A stretch of DNA of 64,000 nt from Sacculina carcini (Eukaryota > Arthropoda > Thecostraca > Sacculinidae). This document shows positions 12,011-24,400 of the stretch, piece by piece. The stretch is from NCBI GenBank assembly GCA_916048095.2, contig OU696597.1, forward strand, positions 3,741,550-3,805,549, given 5' to 3'. A program made the translations under genes and the position numbers. The notes below the pieces were generated by a model. The model searched no databases and was not told the origin of the DNA. It saw nothing but the letters and a program-made list of their open reading frames with translations. Numbering within the stretch: position 1 is the stretch's first letter; every line of letters begins with the position of its first letter.

Positions 12011-12158
12011 TATCGTTCATGCGGTTGAAAGCCTGTTCTAGTTCGAAATCTGTGAATCTTATATTTTCTCTATATGTTTCACTTTGTGTGGAGACCAAAC
12101 ACAGCTGCGTATACGATTCTTGGCCTAATTAGAGCTATCATGATTTTCCTGAACATTC

Positions 12159-12597
12159 TCATCCATGTAGTTGAATACTCCTCGTTTTTGAAATACGTGC
12201 ATACGACTTGGTGAAAAGGTGATCAATGTGCGCCTGCGGTGACAGGTCATTCTGGATAATCACATCAAGATCGCGCTTCTTGTCCACCTCTCGCAGCGTG
12301 ACACATCCCAGTGTATAGTCCATAGATGTCTCTTCCCGCTTTTGCCAAAATTCATGACATGACATTTTGTTTCGTTGAGGCTCACTAACCATTTTTGACA
12401 CCATTCGTGAATATTGTCGATGTCACGTTGCAATTGTTCAGAGTCACTCGTACTCGTTATAACTCTCATCAATTTGGCATCGTCGGCAAAAAGGTGAACA
12501 GTGCTGTCCAGATCGTTCGTTATATCATTGATATATATTAAAAACATTATTGGTTCGAGAACAGAACCTTGTGGCACACCACTTTTCACGCGTTTCC
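12159..12597 (-). pseudogene. LINE reverse transcriptase fragment (CR1/jockey style)
   Basis: The minus strand reads SGVPQGSVLEPIMFLIYIND, then VHLFADDAKLM with the catalytic ADD, then WLVSLNETKCHVMNFGK. A frameshift near 12345 moves to a second frame with YTLGCVTLREVDKKRDLDV, the thumb motif, ending at a stop at 12159. Its 5' side joins the truncated hAT copy at about 12597, producing a chimeric open frame that runs between the two. It is a different LINE from the RNase H fragment to its left. Confidence 0.8.
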
Positions 12598-14395
12598 ACG
12601 AAGAAGCCAATCCCCTCCGCCATGAATTTAATGAAGTGATCCACTGGCTTACCAGTGGGGTCGACGAAGCGAACAATGAATGTCAATTGATCTGTGTGTG
12701 AAATATCTGGTGTCGAATCAACCTTTATTGCAAAGTACTTTGCAGTTTTCACGACTGAAATGATGCTATTGAGGACCTTTGCAGTCATGAGCCCTAAAAA
12801 TTTATCACATGTAGTAGAATACATGTAGGAAACAGTGCCTCTTCCAGCATTTCCCAAGCGTAACACGTGATTTGCCAAAAATGGATCGAATTGTGCTAAA
12901 AGTTCTATGATTCCTAAAAAGTTGTCATTGTTTTCCGAACCAAAAATTGCATTGTCTCCATGAAAAGTAAGTCCTCTTACAGATATGAACTTTATCATAG
13001 CCACAACTCTTTCTAGAACTCTTCTCCAGTATGTCCGCTCTTTTTCAGTCTGATTTTCTAAATCTGTGTCCATCAATCCATTTTTCTGTGCACGGATCAC
13101 ACTGGCCAAAATTGCACTTCTGTGAGAGGCACTGTTTTAATGTTGCTCAAATCATTTCGAGTTTTTCCAGTCGTTGAAACCCTGCTTAAATGCATTTTCT
13201 TTCGGAGAAAACAGCTTGCATGCTGAGTAATAGACCTTTCCTGAGGTTTCAGAATACACCATCTATGATCCCTAGATACACCTAGATACTAGGTGGCGTT
13301 GGGTGAGCGCAGGTGTCGTGATGCATAATGATTTATACTGACAAATCCTTTGCAAATTGATCCTTTAAATCCAAAAAATCCTTTGATATATACTGACAAA
13401 TTATGACAAATCCTGTGCAAAGCTAAAAACTATACTGTTCCACTGTGAGATTAACAATATGCAAGGTTTGCACGTTTTTTGCGAAGAGTCATATATATGA
13501 ACACAAACCCTCTTTTTGTGGGCATTTGTAGATATCATTTCACGAATTCTCAGCTGGTTTCTTGGGGGTATAATTGCATATTCATCCCCCGGCCAATTTG
13601 TCTGGGGGTATATATACCCCCAGACCCCTAGGATTTACGCCCATGTCTGTCATATTGGAAGGAGAAGTTGGCTCTGAAATTATGCAAGAGTTTTCAGGAG
13701 TTCCTGTCCCACTTGGGAATTCTACTGGGTTTATGGCCTCAGGAACTCGTCGGCATGTCTGTGATCTTCCTACAATTTGATGTGTCTTTGATTTTATTTT
13801 CTTGTTCTTGAAGTTTCTTTTTTCGTTTTTGAGATCCACTCGCATAAAACCCCCCAGCATCACGATCGCGAGATGGCATATTGTACAACGCCAATATCTG
13901 CAATCATACCAGTATAAACATTCCACTTTCAATTGTTTTTAATTTTCTATATAATTGTACCCTATAGCTCATGGTAATCAGGGACAGCGTCAAATAAGTG
14001 GGTGGGCTTGCAGGGTTGAAGTTCCACGCAAAAACGGCCAAGACCGCCCTCCAATAACTTAATCCCGGATATACAAGGATCATGTATATACTTGTATTTG
14101 GCGTGACCACTGTGCTGTGTGGATGTAAGTGTGCGAGTGAGCTGGATCTCAGTGAGCTGGCTATACACGTGCTATGTTTTATCAGGTTACCTCCTAACTG
14201 ATGCAAAAATACAACGTGAATTAGCGGGAGAATGTTTCAAAATATTTGACAATGAGGGCAGACTATGAGAAGTTGAGAAAATAATGAGAAGGTCCCCTAA
14301 GATATTTGAGTCGCAGCACCCCACTACCTATAGGGCCCCAAAAGCGCGGGGGCCTAGACAGCTGCCTACTTTGCTTATACGTTAATCCGGTCCTG
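12598..14395 (-). mobile_element. hAT transposon, minus-strand copy, 3'-truncated
   Basis: This is the inverted counterpart of 8245-10794. Its outer end (CAGGACCGGATTAAC on the minus strand) is at 14395 and its inner end is cut off at about 12597 by LINE sequence. Relative to the plus copy it lacks the 0.78 kb TG-containing insertion. The segment 13261-13640 replaces about 215 bases of the other copy. Confidence 0.75.
12600..13250 (-). pseudogene. hAT transposase fragment (ZMYM1-like)
   Basis: The open frame from 13109 reads TEKERTYWRRVLERVVAMIKF, then FGSENNDNFLGIIELLAQFD, then GNAGRGTVSYMYSTTC, then VDSTPDISHTDQLTFIVRFVD, then PVDHFIKFM. It is longer and cleaner than the plus-strand copy because it lacks the 100-bp insertion. 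The zinc-finger part lies upstream at about 13140-13250 in another frame. After FIKFM the frame crosses into LINE sequence, so the C-terminal tail of the predicted protein is chimeric. The catalytic C-terminal half and the dimerisation domain are missing. Confidence 0.75.
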
Positions 14396-16080
14396 AGGCC
14401 ATATACTGGTTCCAGTGACAGTTTTAGCCTAGTTTAGTTCATTTTCATTGTGAAAAATAGTTTGTATGTTTTTAATATTTGATCCAAGTAAAGGTACTTA
14501 TCATATATCGCTCTTAATATCGCAAGTTGAATAAATTTTATCGCTATCGTTTTATTGTTTGTCGCTTACCGCAGGTCGAGTTATTATTATTTTTTCGTTT
14601 ATCGCTTATTGCAGGATGGGGAAGAACTATTGTTCTATTGTTATCGCAAATTTAAAAAGGTGTCGCAGAAAACACTGTAATTAATTATGCAATGATGTAT
14701 AAATGATAGTCGGAAAACACAACTTTTCTTTGCTGAACAAAGTATACACGAGCTTTTGGGCGGTTCTTGAACATGGGGCCACCTCATGGTAATAATAATG
14801 TTTGCTTGGGTGTAATAATGCTTGGTAATAACAATGTTTACTTGCACTGGGTTTGCTTGTTATTTTTGTTGTTTGGCAAAAAAGTGTATATAGATGGCGC
14901 TGAAACAACTTGTCATCAATGCAATGACGTTATAATGCATATCAGCGCTTGCAATGTACGACTTTGGACGTGCCAACTGTTTTTCCAAATAGTTGTGAAA
15001 GTGCACTGCTTTTATTCGCTCTGGTTTTGTGCGTCTTTGTTGAGTGAAATCGACATATTTCGAAGTGTTTTGTGTATTAGACGGTTTGTTTTTTGGAAGC
15101 GAATGAAATTTATTGAGTGAATCAATGTATTGCATTTGGCTGCTTGATCATTATATTGCAATGCACTTCTAATCTACCTGACAAATCTACTTGACATCAA
15201 TAAAAAATCCACCTGTCCTACTGTCCAGTTGGTACATAAAAAGACTTGTGAGAAACAACAGACTGGAGGAGCCATGGTTGTTATGTCGCGTGCTTTCAAA
15301 TTCCGCTCAACGGATCAGTTACTCAACGCGATTGCCTGGCCTTTCATACCAAGCAACTAATGGCGGACATTACTTGCATTGTGTGAAATGAGCCTAACAT
15401 TGCTGAATGGATCTGGTAAGTCCGTTTCTATTCATATTAACTAATTCAAAACAATTTGGAATATTATTCATACTTTTTTGTGTTTGGAAACAGTCAAACG
15501 AATGTTTCCAGTAGCAAATTAGATCAAGTAGATTATTGTATCTAGAAATACAAGCAGTGCATATGTGAGCTTGTTCTATAAACAATGGTTTCATTTACAA
15601 ATACTCACTCTTATGATAATAATATGGCTCTTATGATGGTATTAGATATTAGCTATTAGTGAGAACTATACTATTTCAAACAAGATAAATCGCATGTTTG
15701 TCGAGGGATGCATATTGAATTATTATCACAAATTATCAAATTATTATCACAGCCTCAATACTTGCTCATCACCAAACAACTGGTGGAAATTGTCCATTTT
15801 CTCACAGTTATTAGGTGAAATTAAGCCTGTTTATTACTGATTAAAGCTACGACAAGCAGCTTGTCTACTACTTGAGATTAAATATAGCCAAATGAACTGA
15901 ACTGTTTATGCTTATATATCATATTTGATTTTTAATCTGTTTCTTGTTTTTGTTTGTTCAATTCTGGCTTAAATATTGCATTTGGAGTTGGGTTATAAGT
16001 GTTTAATGCTTCAATCGACACATGACAACATCTTATCTGTTTTTATGATGCATCTGCTTATTGTGTAGAAATGCATGAGT
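14396..16080. other. No gene recognised; possible LINE 3' UTR at 14760-14860
   Basis: A motif shared with about 6610 (ACATGGGGCCACCT followed by GGTAATAATAAT) suggests a LINE 3' end. Otherwise I see AT-rich unique DNA. Open frames of about 117 residues have no recognisable domain. Confidence 0.4.
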
Positions 16081-16140
16081 TGAGTTGAGACGCACGTCTT
16101 GTGTTTGCGTGCCTGAATGTATGTGTGTGTGTGCGTATGT

Positions 16141-16450
16141 GACTGTGGCTCACAAGTCAGTGGGTATGTATGTCTGTATGTATTTGTGTGTACGTTTGTC
16201 CCGGGGCAAGTCAGCTTGTATGTTTGCGCGTATGTTTGTTCAGCTGAGCTCTGCAGTGAACAGTCCTCGTGCATACACACACACGTGCTGGCATGCGTGT
16301 GCGTGTGTATGCATTCACTGTCTATATATTGGTGTGTATGTATGTGTGTGTGTATTAGTGTATGTGTGTTGTATGTGCTGATGTGTCCCCCTTCCTCCCC
16401 CCTCACCGGGGGCACCTACAGTCACGCACGTGCGTCAATGCGTACACAGC
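16141..16450 (+). repeat. Dispersed repeat R2, copy 2
   Basis: Direct repeat of 4003-4303. The copies diverge abruptly at the right, after CGTACACAGCC. Confidence 0.9.
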
Positions 16451-17073
16451 CTGAGTAGCAGCTATATTTAGCATGATCTAGTGCAGGCGTTCTCAACCTT
16501 TCCATGCTTTCTTAGGCTCAATTAATTGTAGTGTTTCCGCAAAAAGGTATTGAAATAATCGCAATATATAATGCATATTTTCTAAATTTACTCAAAAACT
16601 GCATCTACCGTAACTTGACACTAATATTAATTGAAAAAATCGACCCAGTCTAGTGGTGATGTCGACATATTTAAAGCCGATCTCCGGGATTGAAGAGTAG
16701 ATTCATGATAGCCTGGTATTCTAGTCGGCCATTGTAGATCACAAATGCACGGAATGATACACAACAATGTGTTTATTTCTCATCCATTTGCCAAGCATAT
16801 AATTTGTTTATGTGATACACGCGATCTTGCACATAATATTTCATATTTCTGATTGAAAATGGAGAAATAAATTGCTTTGATTATCATTTAAATCTATAAA
16901 CATATGCTTCTATTTTCCAGGCTGTCTAAAACACTTCAATGAGCCTTAGAGATGTTTAGAAAAAGCCCAAACAATCATATAAATAAGACAAGAACAATTT
17001 CAAGGTTACTTTGCGCCTTGAAATTCACTCAATTCTAAGCAACGTGCAGCGAAATTGAAGTGTTGCACTAATC
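16451..17073. other. No gene; isolated hAT-like end at 16484
   Basis: CAGGCGTTCTCAACCTTTCC at 16484 resembles a hAT terminal repeat, but I find no partner end, so only a fragment is supported. The rest is AT-rich. Confidence 0.4.
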
Positions 17074-17316
17074 CAGTGCTTCTTAACCTTTTATATCTGA
17101 TTCTCCACTTCTTAATGAGCCATCTTTTCATTTTCCACAGCACAGTGCTGATAAATTAAATAAATTTAGTTGTTACATCAAATATAATATCAAGAGGTTA
17201 TTAGAAACAAAAATAAACGATTTTGAATTGAGAAAACTGTCCGACCTTTAGTTTCCCACTTGGCAATTCATTTATTCCCAACTAGTGGGGAATTTTCCAC
17301 AGGTTGAGAACCACTG
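17074..17316. mobile_element. hAT-type MITE with target-site duplication
   Basis: A 243-bp element begins CAGTGCTTCTTAACCTTTT and ends AGGTTGAGAACCACTG, imperfect inverted ends of hAT type. The 8 bases before it are CACTAATC and the 8 after it CACTAAAC, a 7-of-8 match of the length hAT elements generate. No coding capacity. Confidence 0.8.
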
Positions 17317-17324
17317 CACTAAAC

Positions 17325-17704
17325 ATCTGCGATGACGGCTCACAAACCCTTTCCTGCCACACTGGACCGAGCTCCATTCCTCTTTCTCGTGCCTGTACTA
17401 GCTAAGTGGGCGGCACGTGTTTGTTACAAGCTCGCTGATTGGTCGACGAGTTGAATTTGTACTGTACATTTGTCTTCATGGTAAAGTATGATGCAAGGTT
17501 AATGTGAGATGTGTCAGTACGCGGGTGATCAGTGCTGTAATGTAGTTCATTGTGCTAGTGTGTGTGTGTATTGTATATGATGCACGGGTGTATGCGTATG
17601 TGAGTATGCTGTAACGTCGTGTTGTGATATTTCTGTTTTAAACGTATTTTGCTACATTAATTATATTATTACTGTGAGTTTCTACCATTAAGTCCATGTC
17701 ACCT
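17325..17704. other. No feature recognised
   Basis: Unique sequence without a convincing coding or repeat signal. Confidence 0.5.
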
Positions 17705-19119
17705 TTCATGCCTGAAATACTAGGTTTTTAGTAGCTCGGTCCTATAAACCCACCCTAAACTTGACCGATACTGCGGTAATATTTGTCAAATATCATGTTT
17801 GTTCTATATATTGAACAAAACCGGACTTGCTCATCATTTACGTGTTAATGTACATTTTTACCAAGTTATTTCATATATTTGTATTTTATTACAATTGATA
17901 TAAATCATACTATAAGGAAGCTTGTTCTTTTAAATTAAATTTGGCAGACGGAATTTTTGTGCTCTGAAATAGCTATTTCTGTTAAGGCCACCATGGGTAA
18001 TATGATTATTATTTTGTATTATAATATGGGCTTAATTGTCTGTAATTGCATGAACATGTGTGTGCTTGTGTGGGTCGTGTGGTGTCGTATATTGTGAGTC
18101 ATACACATGTGTGTATGTATGTGCTTATTTGCTGACCTGTTATGCGCAATGTTCGATTAGCATGTGTGTGTGTATGCGCGCGTATGTATGTGTGTATGTG
18201 TGTGCGCGACTACGTGTGTGTGTTTGTACAATATGCTGAGAGGAGTTCGGTGCGGTGGCACTGAAGCAGCCGGAAGCCTGGTAGAAGGGTGGCAGTGCTG
18301 ATGTGGGTGTATCGCAGGGTTACAGGGTTGCTGGTGGTGTATGTTGTGGCGAGCGCAGGAGATGGAGAGTTGAACTGGTGTGATGTTGTGACATTTATTT
18401 CCCCTGTCTTTTCAACCTTACGTTGCCAATTTGTGTTTTTTTACAACCACATTGTCACGACAGCTACGATATCACTGAAATTGTAATTGTTGTCACAAGT
18501 CAACAAGTGAGTGTTATTTTTGGCAGTGATTGTGTGTCGTGTCGCAGTTGACAATGTGCAAGATTTGACGTCAATCATCCTTATACATATATATCTTTAT
18601 GCCTGTGTTTGTGTGCATATTTGTAGTTGTGCGGCGGTTTGTCCAGTTGTACGTTTTCGGAGACAACGTTTGGTACAAGCACGGTGGTGGTTAACTGGCC
18701 TGACACACAGAATCATCGAACCACACCACTTCTCTGCTTAAAACAATGGCCGGTCTGTGACCACGCTTGTGTGTCAGTGTATGTGTGTTTATGTGTGTGT
18801 TATCACCGAGTTGTTTCCGTAGAAATGAGTCATAGACTCGTGGCTCCCGCCTTCCAGAGATCATATTTCTGTTTATCATTTGTTTTGTGTTTGGTTGACA
18901 ATTTCATCTGACAATTTGTTCCAATTTTGTATCGCCCTGTTTGAAAGGCTATATTTTTGCATATCCATGTTGATTTTGCATTTTGGAGATAGCAACTATT
19001 ATACCTATTTTACTATAAGTACGTGTGTATATGTATCTGTGTATTTGCTGTATTGATTGGTTCGTATATGTGTGTGTGCTTGAACAAACATGTTTGTGTG
19101 TGTGTCGCATCAGAGAGAA

Positions 19120-19800
19120 GACTGAGAGGCGCTCCGTACACCAGCTCGGCCGGCGACGTATGCAGGTCGGCCTTGTCGCTCGTGCGTACACCGAGAAGAA
19201 CCGCGGGCAATGTGCTCGTCCACTTGGTGTTTTGATGCGCACGGAGACCCGCCTTGAGCTGCCGGTGAAAGCGCACCACTAGACCGTTGCTGGCCGCATG
19301 GTAGCTGTTCATAGTCGAGTGTTTGCAGCCCAGGACGTCGAAGAGTTGTCGCCATTGAGCGCTGGTGAACTGCGCTCCTCTGTCGGTTGTGACGATATCC
19401 GGCACTCGGAAACACGCGATCCAGCTGGAGACGAAAGCGTCGCACACTGTTTCGGCTCCAACATCGGGTATCGGCGTCGCTCCTGCCCATCTGGTGTAAC
19501 GACATATACATGTGAATATGTTTAGGTGACCATTCGATGGCGGCAACGGACCCACGAAGTCGGCATGTACATGCTGGAAACACTCGCTGGGCAGTTTGAA
19601 CTAGGCTGGCGGAGTGCGGATAAGCCGGTGCACCTTCGTCCTCTGCCGGGGTTTGCACGCTCATGTCCATCGTGCAATGTCGCGGTGCATGTCTGGCCAC
19701 ATACAGCCGAGCGTGATGAGATCGTGTTTCGCTCGAACGCCGGGGTGTGGGATGTTATGCCAGAGATCGAAGCATCGAGCCGTAGTGCAGTTGGTATCAC
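19120..19800 (-). pseudogene. gypsy integrase with lost catalytic Glu, copy 1
   Basis: The minus strand shows the zinc-binding region (LWHNIPHPGV, then CMWPDMHRDIARW) and the DDE core: HVHADFVGPLPPSNGHLN, then VTTDRGAQFTSAQW, then NSYHAASNGLVVRFHRQL. From the second Asp, the residue after a 35-residue spacer, where family members have Glu in a GLVERFH context, is Val (codon GTG). The partner Cys of the zinc motif is also replaced (ACKPRQ instead of a C-x2-C). The core is otherwise open for about 150 residues. It ends in CA-repeat-encoded residues that are not integrase. Confidence 0.85.
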
Positions 19801-19904
19801 TGGGCGTGACCTCCCGTCGTCTCATCGCGGAGCAGTTTTACACCGCTGGGCAGCTTAATGTGGCGGAGCTGCAGCGAGTGTGGCTGGTCAACGAAAGCCG
19901 TTAG

Positions 19905-20570
19905 CTCAGTGTCAGCCTGCTGCACGTCTGCCAGAGCATCTCAGTCGTGCAGCGGCGGGTGCGACATCTGCAGCATGTTGACGACGCGAGACAATGTGTC
20001 GGCGACAACATTCTCGGCTCCAGGCACATGACACACATCCGTAGTAAATTGAGCCACAAAGTCGAGGTGGCGAACTTCACGGGGCGAGTAGCGATCAGGT
20101 GGTGAGTTGACCGCTCCCACCAGTGGTACGTGAAGACGATGAAATGCCGGCCCTCCACAGAGTAGCGGAACCAGCGGATGGTCAGGCACACCGCAAGCAG
20201 CTCGCGACCAAAGGCGCTGTAACGGCGTTCAGCAGGGCGCAGTGGTTTGGAGGAAAAGCACAGCGGCTGCCACTGCTGGTCGACGAACTGCTGCAGTACG
20301 GCGCCGACGGCTGTGTCTGAGGCATCAACATGAAGACTGATGGGAGCCTACTTGACGGGGTAAGCCAGGCGAACAGCGTTGGTCTTCTGCAGTTTCGCTG
20401 CGGAGAATGTGTCTTCTGCTTGCGTCGTCCACTTGACCGGCAGACGAAACCGCTTTCCTGCGGAAAGGAGCAGTGCATGTAGCGGCTAGAGTTGAGATGT
20501 AGCTGCTGGCAGGAACCGGTGATATAATGCTAGCATGCCGAGGAAGGGTGTAGCTGAGCTTGCGTCTGCG
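19905..20570 (-). pseudogene. gypsy RT thumb and RNase H remnant, copy 1
   Basis: Across frames the minus strand gives LYHRFLPAATSQL, then WTTQAEDTFSAAKLQKTNAV, then ISLHVDASDTAVGAVLQQF, then PAERRYSAFGRELLAV, then VEGRHFIVFT, then RYSPREVRHLDFVAQFTTD and PGAENVVADTLSRV. This is the connection and RNase H of a gypsy pol. In this copy the Asp of the FTDH motif is changed (FTYH), whereas copy 2 keeps FTDH. Two shared TAG codons interrupt it. Confidence 0.8.
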
Positions 20571-20589
20571 GCGTCTCGCGGATGCTAGT

Positions 20590-21153
20590 TTCCCGGCTGC
20601 GCCTAGGACCTGTGCAGTGCTTTGCATCACTGCCGGAGCGACGGGAGTACCAACAGATGTTCCCGGTGTCGGCGCGTGTTATTTCGACCGGTCGGTGATT
20701 CCGCGAGCGGGAGCGAGATCGCGATCGTGGCTTGACGGGAGATGGGCGCCGAAACTCAGACAGATGGAGCCCACTGTGACCTGTGTGTCGGTCAGCGGCT
20801 CGAGACAGCTAGAGCGCCCTCACCAGACTGGCAACGGCTGCTACCAAAGTGCTTATATTTTCTCCATCGGCTGCGGCATTGGCGGCTGGCGTGTCGCGCG
20901 GTAGATTTGACCCATCTCCGGAGGCGATGGCACTCACTGGCCATGCACTAGATGACTGCTGAGCAGAGGCGGCGACGAACTGGTCAGCCGCGAGCGCCAG
21001 GTCGTCCAGCTGGGTGTTCTCCGACAACAGCGACAGGGCCACCGGCAGGTACTGAGGCAGGCGCTACAGGAAAATAGTCCGCAGCAGGTCAGTGTCGCTC
21101 GAGTCCATACTGTCTTCGGACACTGCAATAATGGAAGATGACAGTGATGCCAT
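20590..21153 (-). pseudogene. gypsy gag remnant, copy 1
   Basis: The minus strand starts with an ATG at 21153 (MASLSSSIIAVSEDSMDSSD) and proceeds through DLLRTIFL, a TAG, then RLPQYLPVALSLLSEN and LDDLALAADQFVAAS. A later part carries an Arg/Ser stretch (PRSRSRSRSRNHRPVE) and an ICWY motif like the nucleocapsid tail of arthropod gypsy gags. The gag then joins RT thumb sequence directly, marking the internal deletion. Confidence 0.7.
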
Positions 21154-21409
21154 GGTAACCCCTGCGCTACACTCATTTTGTCATGACACATTAACATAAT
21201 ACACTGGATACAAACTCAACGGAAGATACAACAATGTACAAGCAAAACAAGTGACACACCATTAAAAGAGTTTGCAATAATAATTACAAGACTAACACCG
21301 GCGCAATACATGCTATACATATTAAACAACAAAAACAATGTATATGTACGTCGACCTCACCGCCACCTATTGGCAGAATTTTCGTCTACACTGGCTGCCG
21401 CTACAACCC

Positions 21410-24400
21410 TTCATGCCTGAAATACTAGGTTTTTAGTAGCTCGGTCCAATAAACCCACCCTAAACTTGACCGATACTGCGGTAATATTTGTCAAATATCA
21501 TGTTTGTTCTATATATTGAACAAAACCGGCCTTGCTCATCATTTACGTGATAATGTACCTTTTTACCAAGTTATTTCATATATTTGTATTTTATTACAAT
21601 TGATATAAATCATACTATAAGGAAGCTTGTTCTTTTAAATTAAATTTGGCAGACGGAATTTTTGTGCTCTGAAATAGCTGTTTCTGTTAAGGCCACCATG
21701 GGAAATATGATTATTATTTTGTATTATAATATGGGCTTAATTGTCTGTAATTGCATGAACACGTGTGTGGGTCGTGTGGTGTCGTATATTGTGAGTCATA
21801 CACATGTGTGTATGTATGTGCTTATTTGCTGACCTGTTATGCGGAATGTTCGATTAGCATGTGTGTGTGTGTGCGCGCGTATGTATGTGTGTATGTGTGT
21901 GCGCGACTACGTGTGTGTGTTTGTACAATATGCTGAGAGGAGTTCGGTGCGGTGGCACTGAAGCAGCCGGAAGCCTGGTAGAAGGGTGGCAGTGCTGATG
22001 TGAGTGTATCGCAGGGTTACAGGGTTGCTGGTGGTGTTTGTTGTGGCGAGCGCAGGAGATGGAGAGTTGAACTGGTGTGATGTTGTGACATTTATTTCCC
22101 TTGTCTTTTCAACCTTACGTTGCCAATTTGTGTTTTTTTACAACCACATTGTCACGACAGCTACGGTATCACTGAAATTGTAATTGTTGTCACAAGTCAA
22201 CAAGTGAGTGTTATTTTTGGCAGTGATTGTGTGTCGTGTCGCAGTTGACAATGTGCAATATTTGACTTCAAACATCCTTATACATATATATCTTTATGCC
22301 TGTGTTTGTGTGCATGTTTGTAGTTGTGCGGCGGTTTGTCCAGTTGTACGTTTTCGGAGACAACGTTTGGTACAAGCACGGTGGTGGTTAGCTGGCCTGA
22401 CACACAGAATCATCGAGCCACACCACTTCTCTGCTTAAAACACTGGCCGGTCTGTGACCACGCTTGTGTGTCAGTGTATGTGTGTTTATGTATGTGTTAT
22501 CACCGAGTTGTTTCCGTAGAAATGAGTCATATACTCGTGGCTCCTGCCTTCCAAAGATCATATTTGTGTTTAACATTTGTTTTGTGTTTGGTTGACAATT
22601 TCATCTGACAGTTTGTTCCAATCGTCTATCGTCTTGTTTGAAAGGCTATATTTTTGCATATCCATGTTGATTTTGCATTTTGGAGATAGCAACTATTATA
22701 CCTGTATTACTCTAAGTACGTGTGTATATGTATCTGTGTATTTGCTGTATTGATTGGTTCGTATATGTGCGTGTGCTTGAACAAACATGTTTGTGTGTGT
22801 GTCGCATCAGAGAGAAGACTGAGAGGCGCTCCGTACACCAGCTCGGCCGGCGACGTATGCAGGTCGGCCTTGTCGCTCGTGTGTACATCGAGAAGAACCG
22901 CGGGCAATGTGCTCGTCCACTTGGTGTTTTGATGCGCACGGAGACCCGCCTTGAGCTGCCGGTGAAAGCGCACCACTAGACCGTTGCTGGCCGCATGGTA
23001 GCTGTTCATAGTCGAGTGTTTGCAGCCCAGGACGTCGAAGAGTTGTCGCCATTGAGCGCTGGTGAACTGCGCTCCTCTGTCGGTTGTGACGATATCCGGC
23101 ACTCGGAAACACGCGATCCAGCTGGAGACGAAAGCGTCGCACACTGTTTCGGCTCCAACATCGGGTATCGGCGTCGCTCCTGCCCATCTGGTGTAACGAC
23201 ATATACATGTGAATATGTTTAGGTGACCATTCGACGGCGGCAACTGACTCACGAAGTCGGCATGTACATGCTGGAAACACTCGCTGGGCAGTTTGAACTA
23301 GGCTGGCGGAGTGCGGATAAGCCGGTGCACCTTCGTCCTCTGCCGGGGTTTGCACGCTCGTGTCCATCGTGCAATGTCGCGGTGCATGTCTGGCCACATA
23401 CAGCCGAGCGTGATGAGATCGCGTGTCGCTGGAACGCCGGGGTGTGGGATGTTATGCCAGAGATCGAAGCATCGAGCCGTAGTGCAGTTGGTATCACTGG
23501 GCGTGACCTCCCGTCGTCTCATCGCGGAGCAGTTTTACACCGCTGGACAGCTTAATGTGGCGGAGCTGCAGCGAGTGTGGCTGGTCAACGAAAGCCGTTA
23601 GCTCAGTGTCAGCCTGCTGCACGTCTGCCAGAGCATCTCAGTCGTGCAGCGGCGGGTGTGACATCTGCAGCATGTTGACGACTCGAGACATTGTGTCGGC
23701 GACAACATTCTCGGCTCCAGGCACATGACGCACATCCGTAGTAAATTGAGCCACAAAGTCGAGGTGGCGAACTTCACGGGGCGAGTAGCGATCAGGTGGT
23801 GAGTTGACCGCTCCCACCAGTGGTCCGTGAAGACGATGAAATGCCGGCCCTCCACAGAGTACCGGAACCAGCGGATGGTCAGGTACACCGCAAGCAGCTC
23901 GCGACCGAAGGCGCTGTAACGGCGTTCAGCAGGGCGCAGTGCTTTGGAGGAAAAGCACAGCGGCTGCCTCTGCTGGTCGACGAACTGCTGCAGTACGGCG
24001 CCGACGGCTGTGTCTGAGGCATCAACCTGAAGACTGATGGGAGCCTACTTGACGGGGTAAGCCAGGCGAACAGCGTTGGTCTTCTGCAGTTTCGCTGCGG
24101 AGAATGTGTCTTCTGCTTGCGTCGTCCACTTGACCGGCAGACGAAACCGCTTTCCTGCGGAAAGGAGCAGTGCATGTAGCGGCTAGAGTTGAGATGCAGC
24201 TGCTGGCGGGAACCGGTGATATAATGCTAGCATGCCGAGGAAGGGCGTAGCTGAGCTTGCATCTGCGGCGTCTCGCGGATGCTAGTTTCCCGGCTGCGCC
24301 TGGAACCTGTGCAGTGTTCTGCATCACTGCCGGAGCGACGGGGGTACCAACAGATGTTCCCGGTGTCGGCGCGCGTTACTTCGACCGGTCGGTGATTCCG

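Larger units (their letters stand above)
19114..21153 (-). mobile_element. Ty3/gypsy element, internally deleted, copy 1
   Basis: Reading on the minus strand: a gag start at 21153, a gag remnant, then directly the RT thumb and RNase H, then the integrase zinc region and core, stopping abruptly at 19114. The protease and the RT fingers and palm, including the catalytic YxDD, are missing. Several in-frame stops (for example TAG after TSQL near 20490, and TAG after YPVK near 20350) are shared with copy 2, so the decay predates the duplication. About 250 bases right of 21153 may be the 5' LTR or leader. Confidence 0.85.
17705..21409. repeat. 3.7-kb direct repeat, copy A1
   Basis: Starts TTCATGCCTGAAATACTAGG. 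The same start is found at 21410 and 25107. Contents: AT-rich and TG-rich DNA with a possible intron-like part (17705-19113), then a decayed gypsy element on the minus strand (19114-21153) and its leader. It differs from copy A2 by scattered substitutions and a small indel of 8 bases near 18060. Confidence 0.95.

Noticed and set aside
18627-18911. 94-residue plus-strand frame repeated at 22324 and 27923 (possible conserved small gene)
   Set aside because: Its conservation is explained by the 3.7-kb duplication; no start context, domain or codon signal. It may be intron DNA.
19110-19700. 196-residue minus-strand frame overlapping the integrase, present in both copies
   Set aside because: It is the alternative frame of the integrase region; real motifs lie in the other frame.
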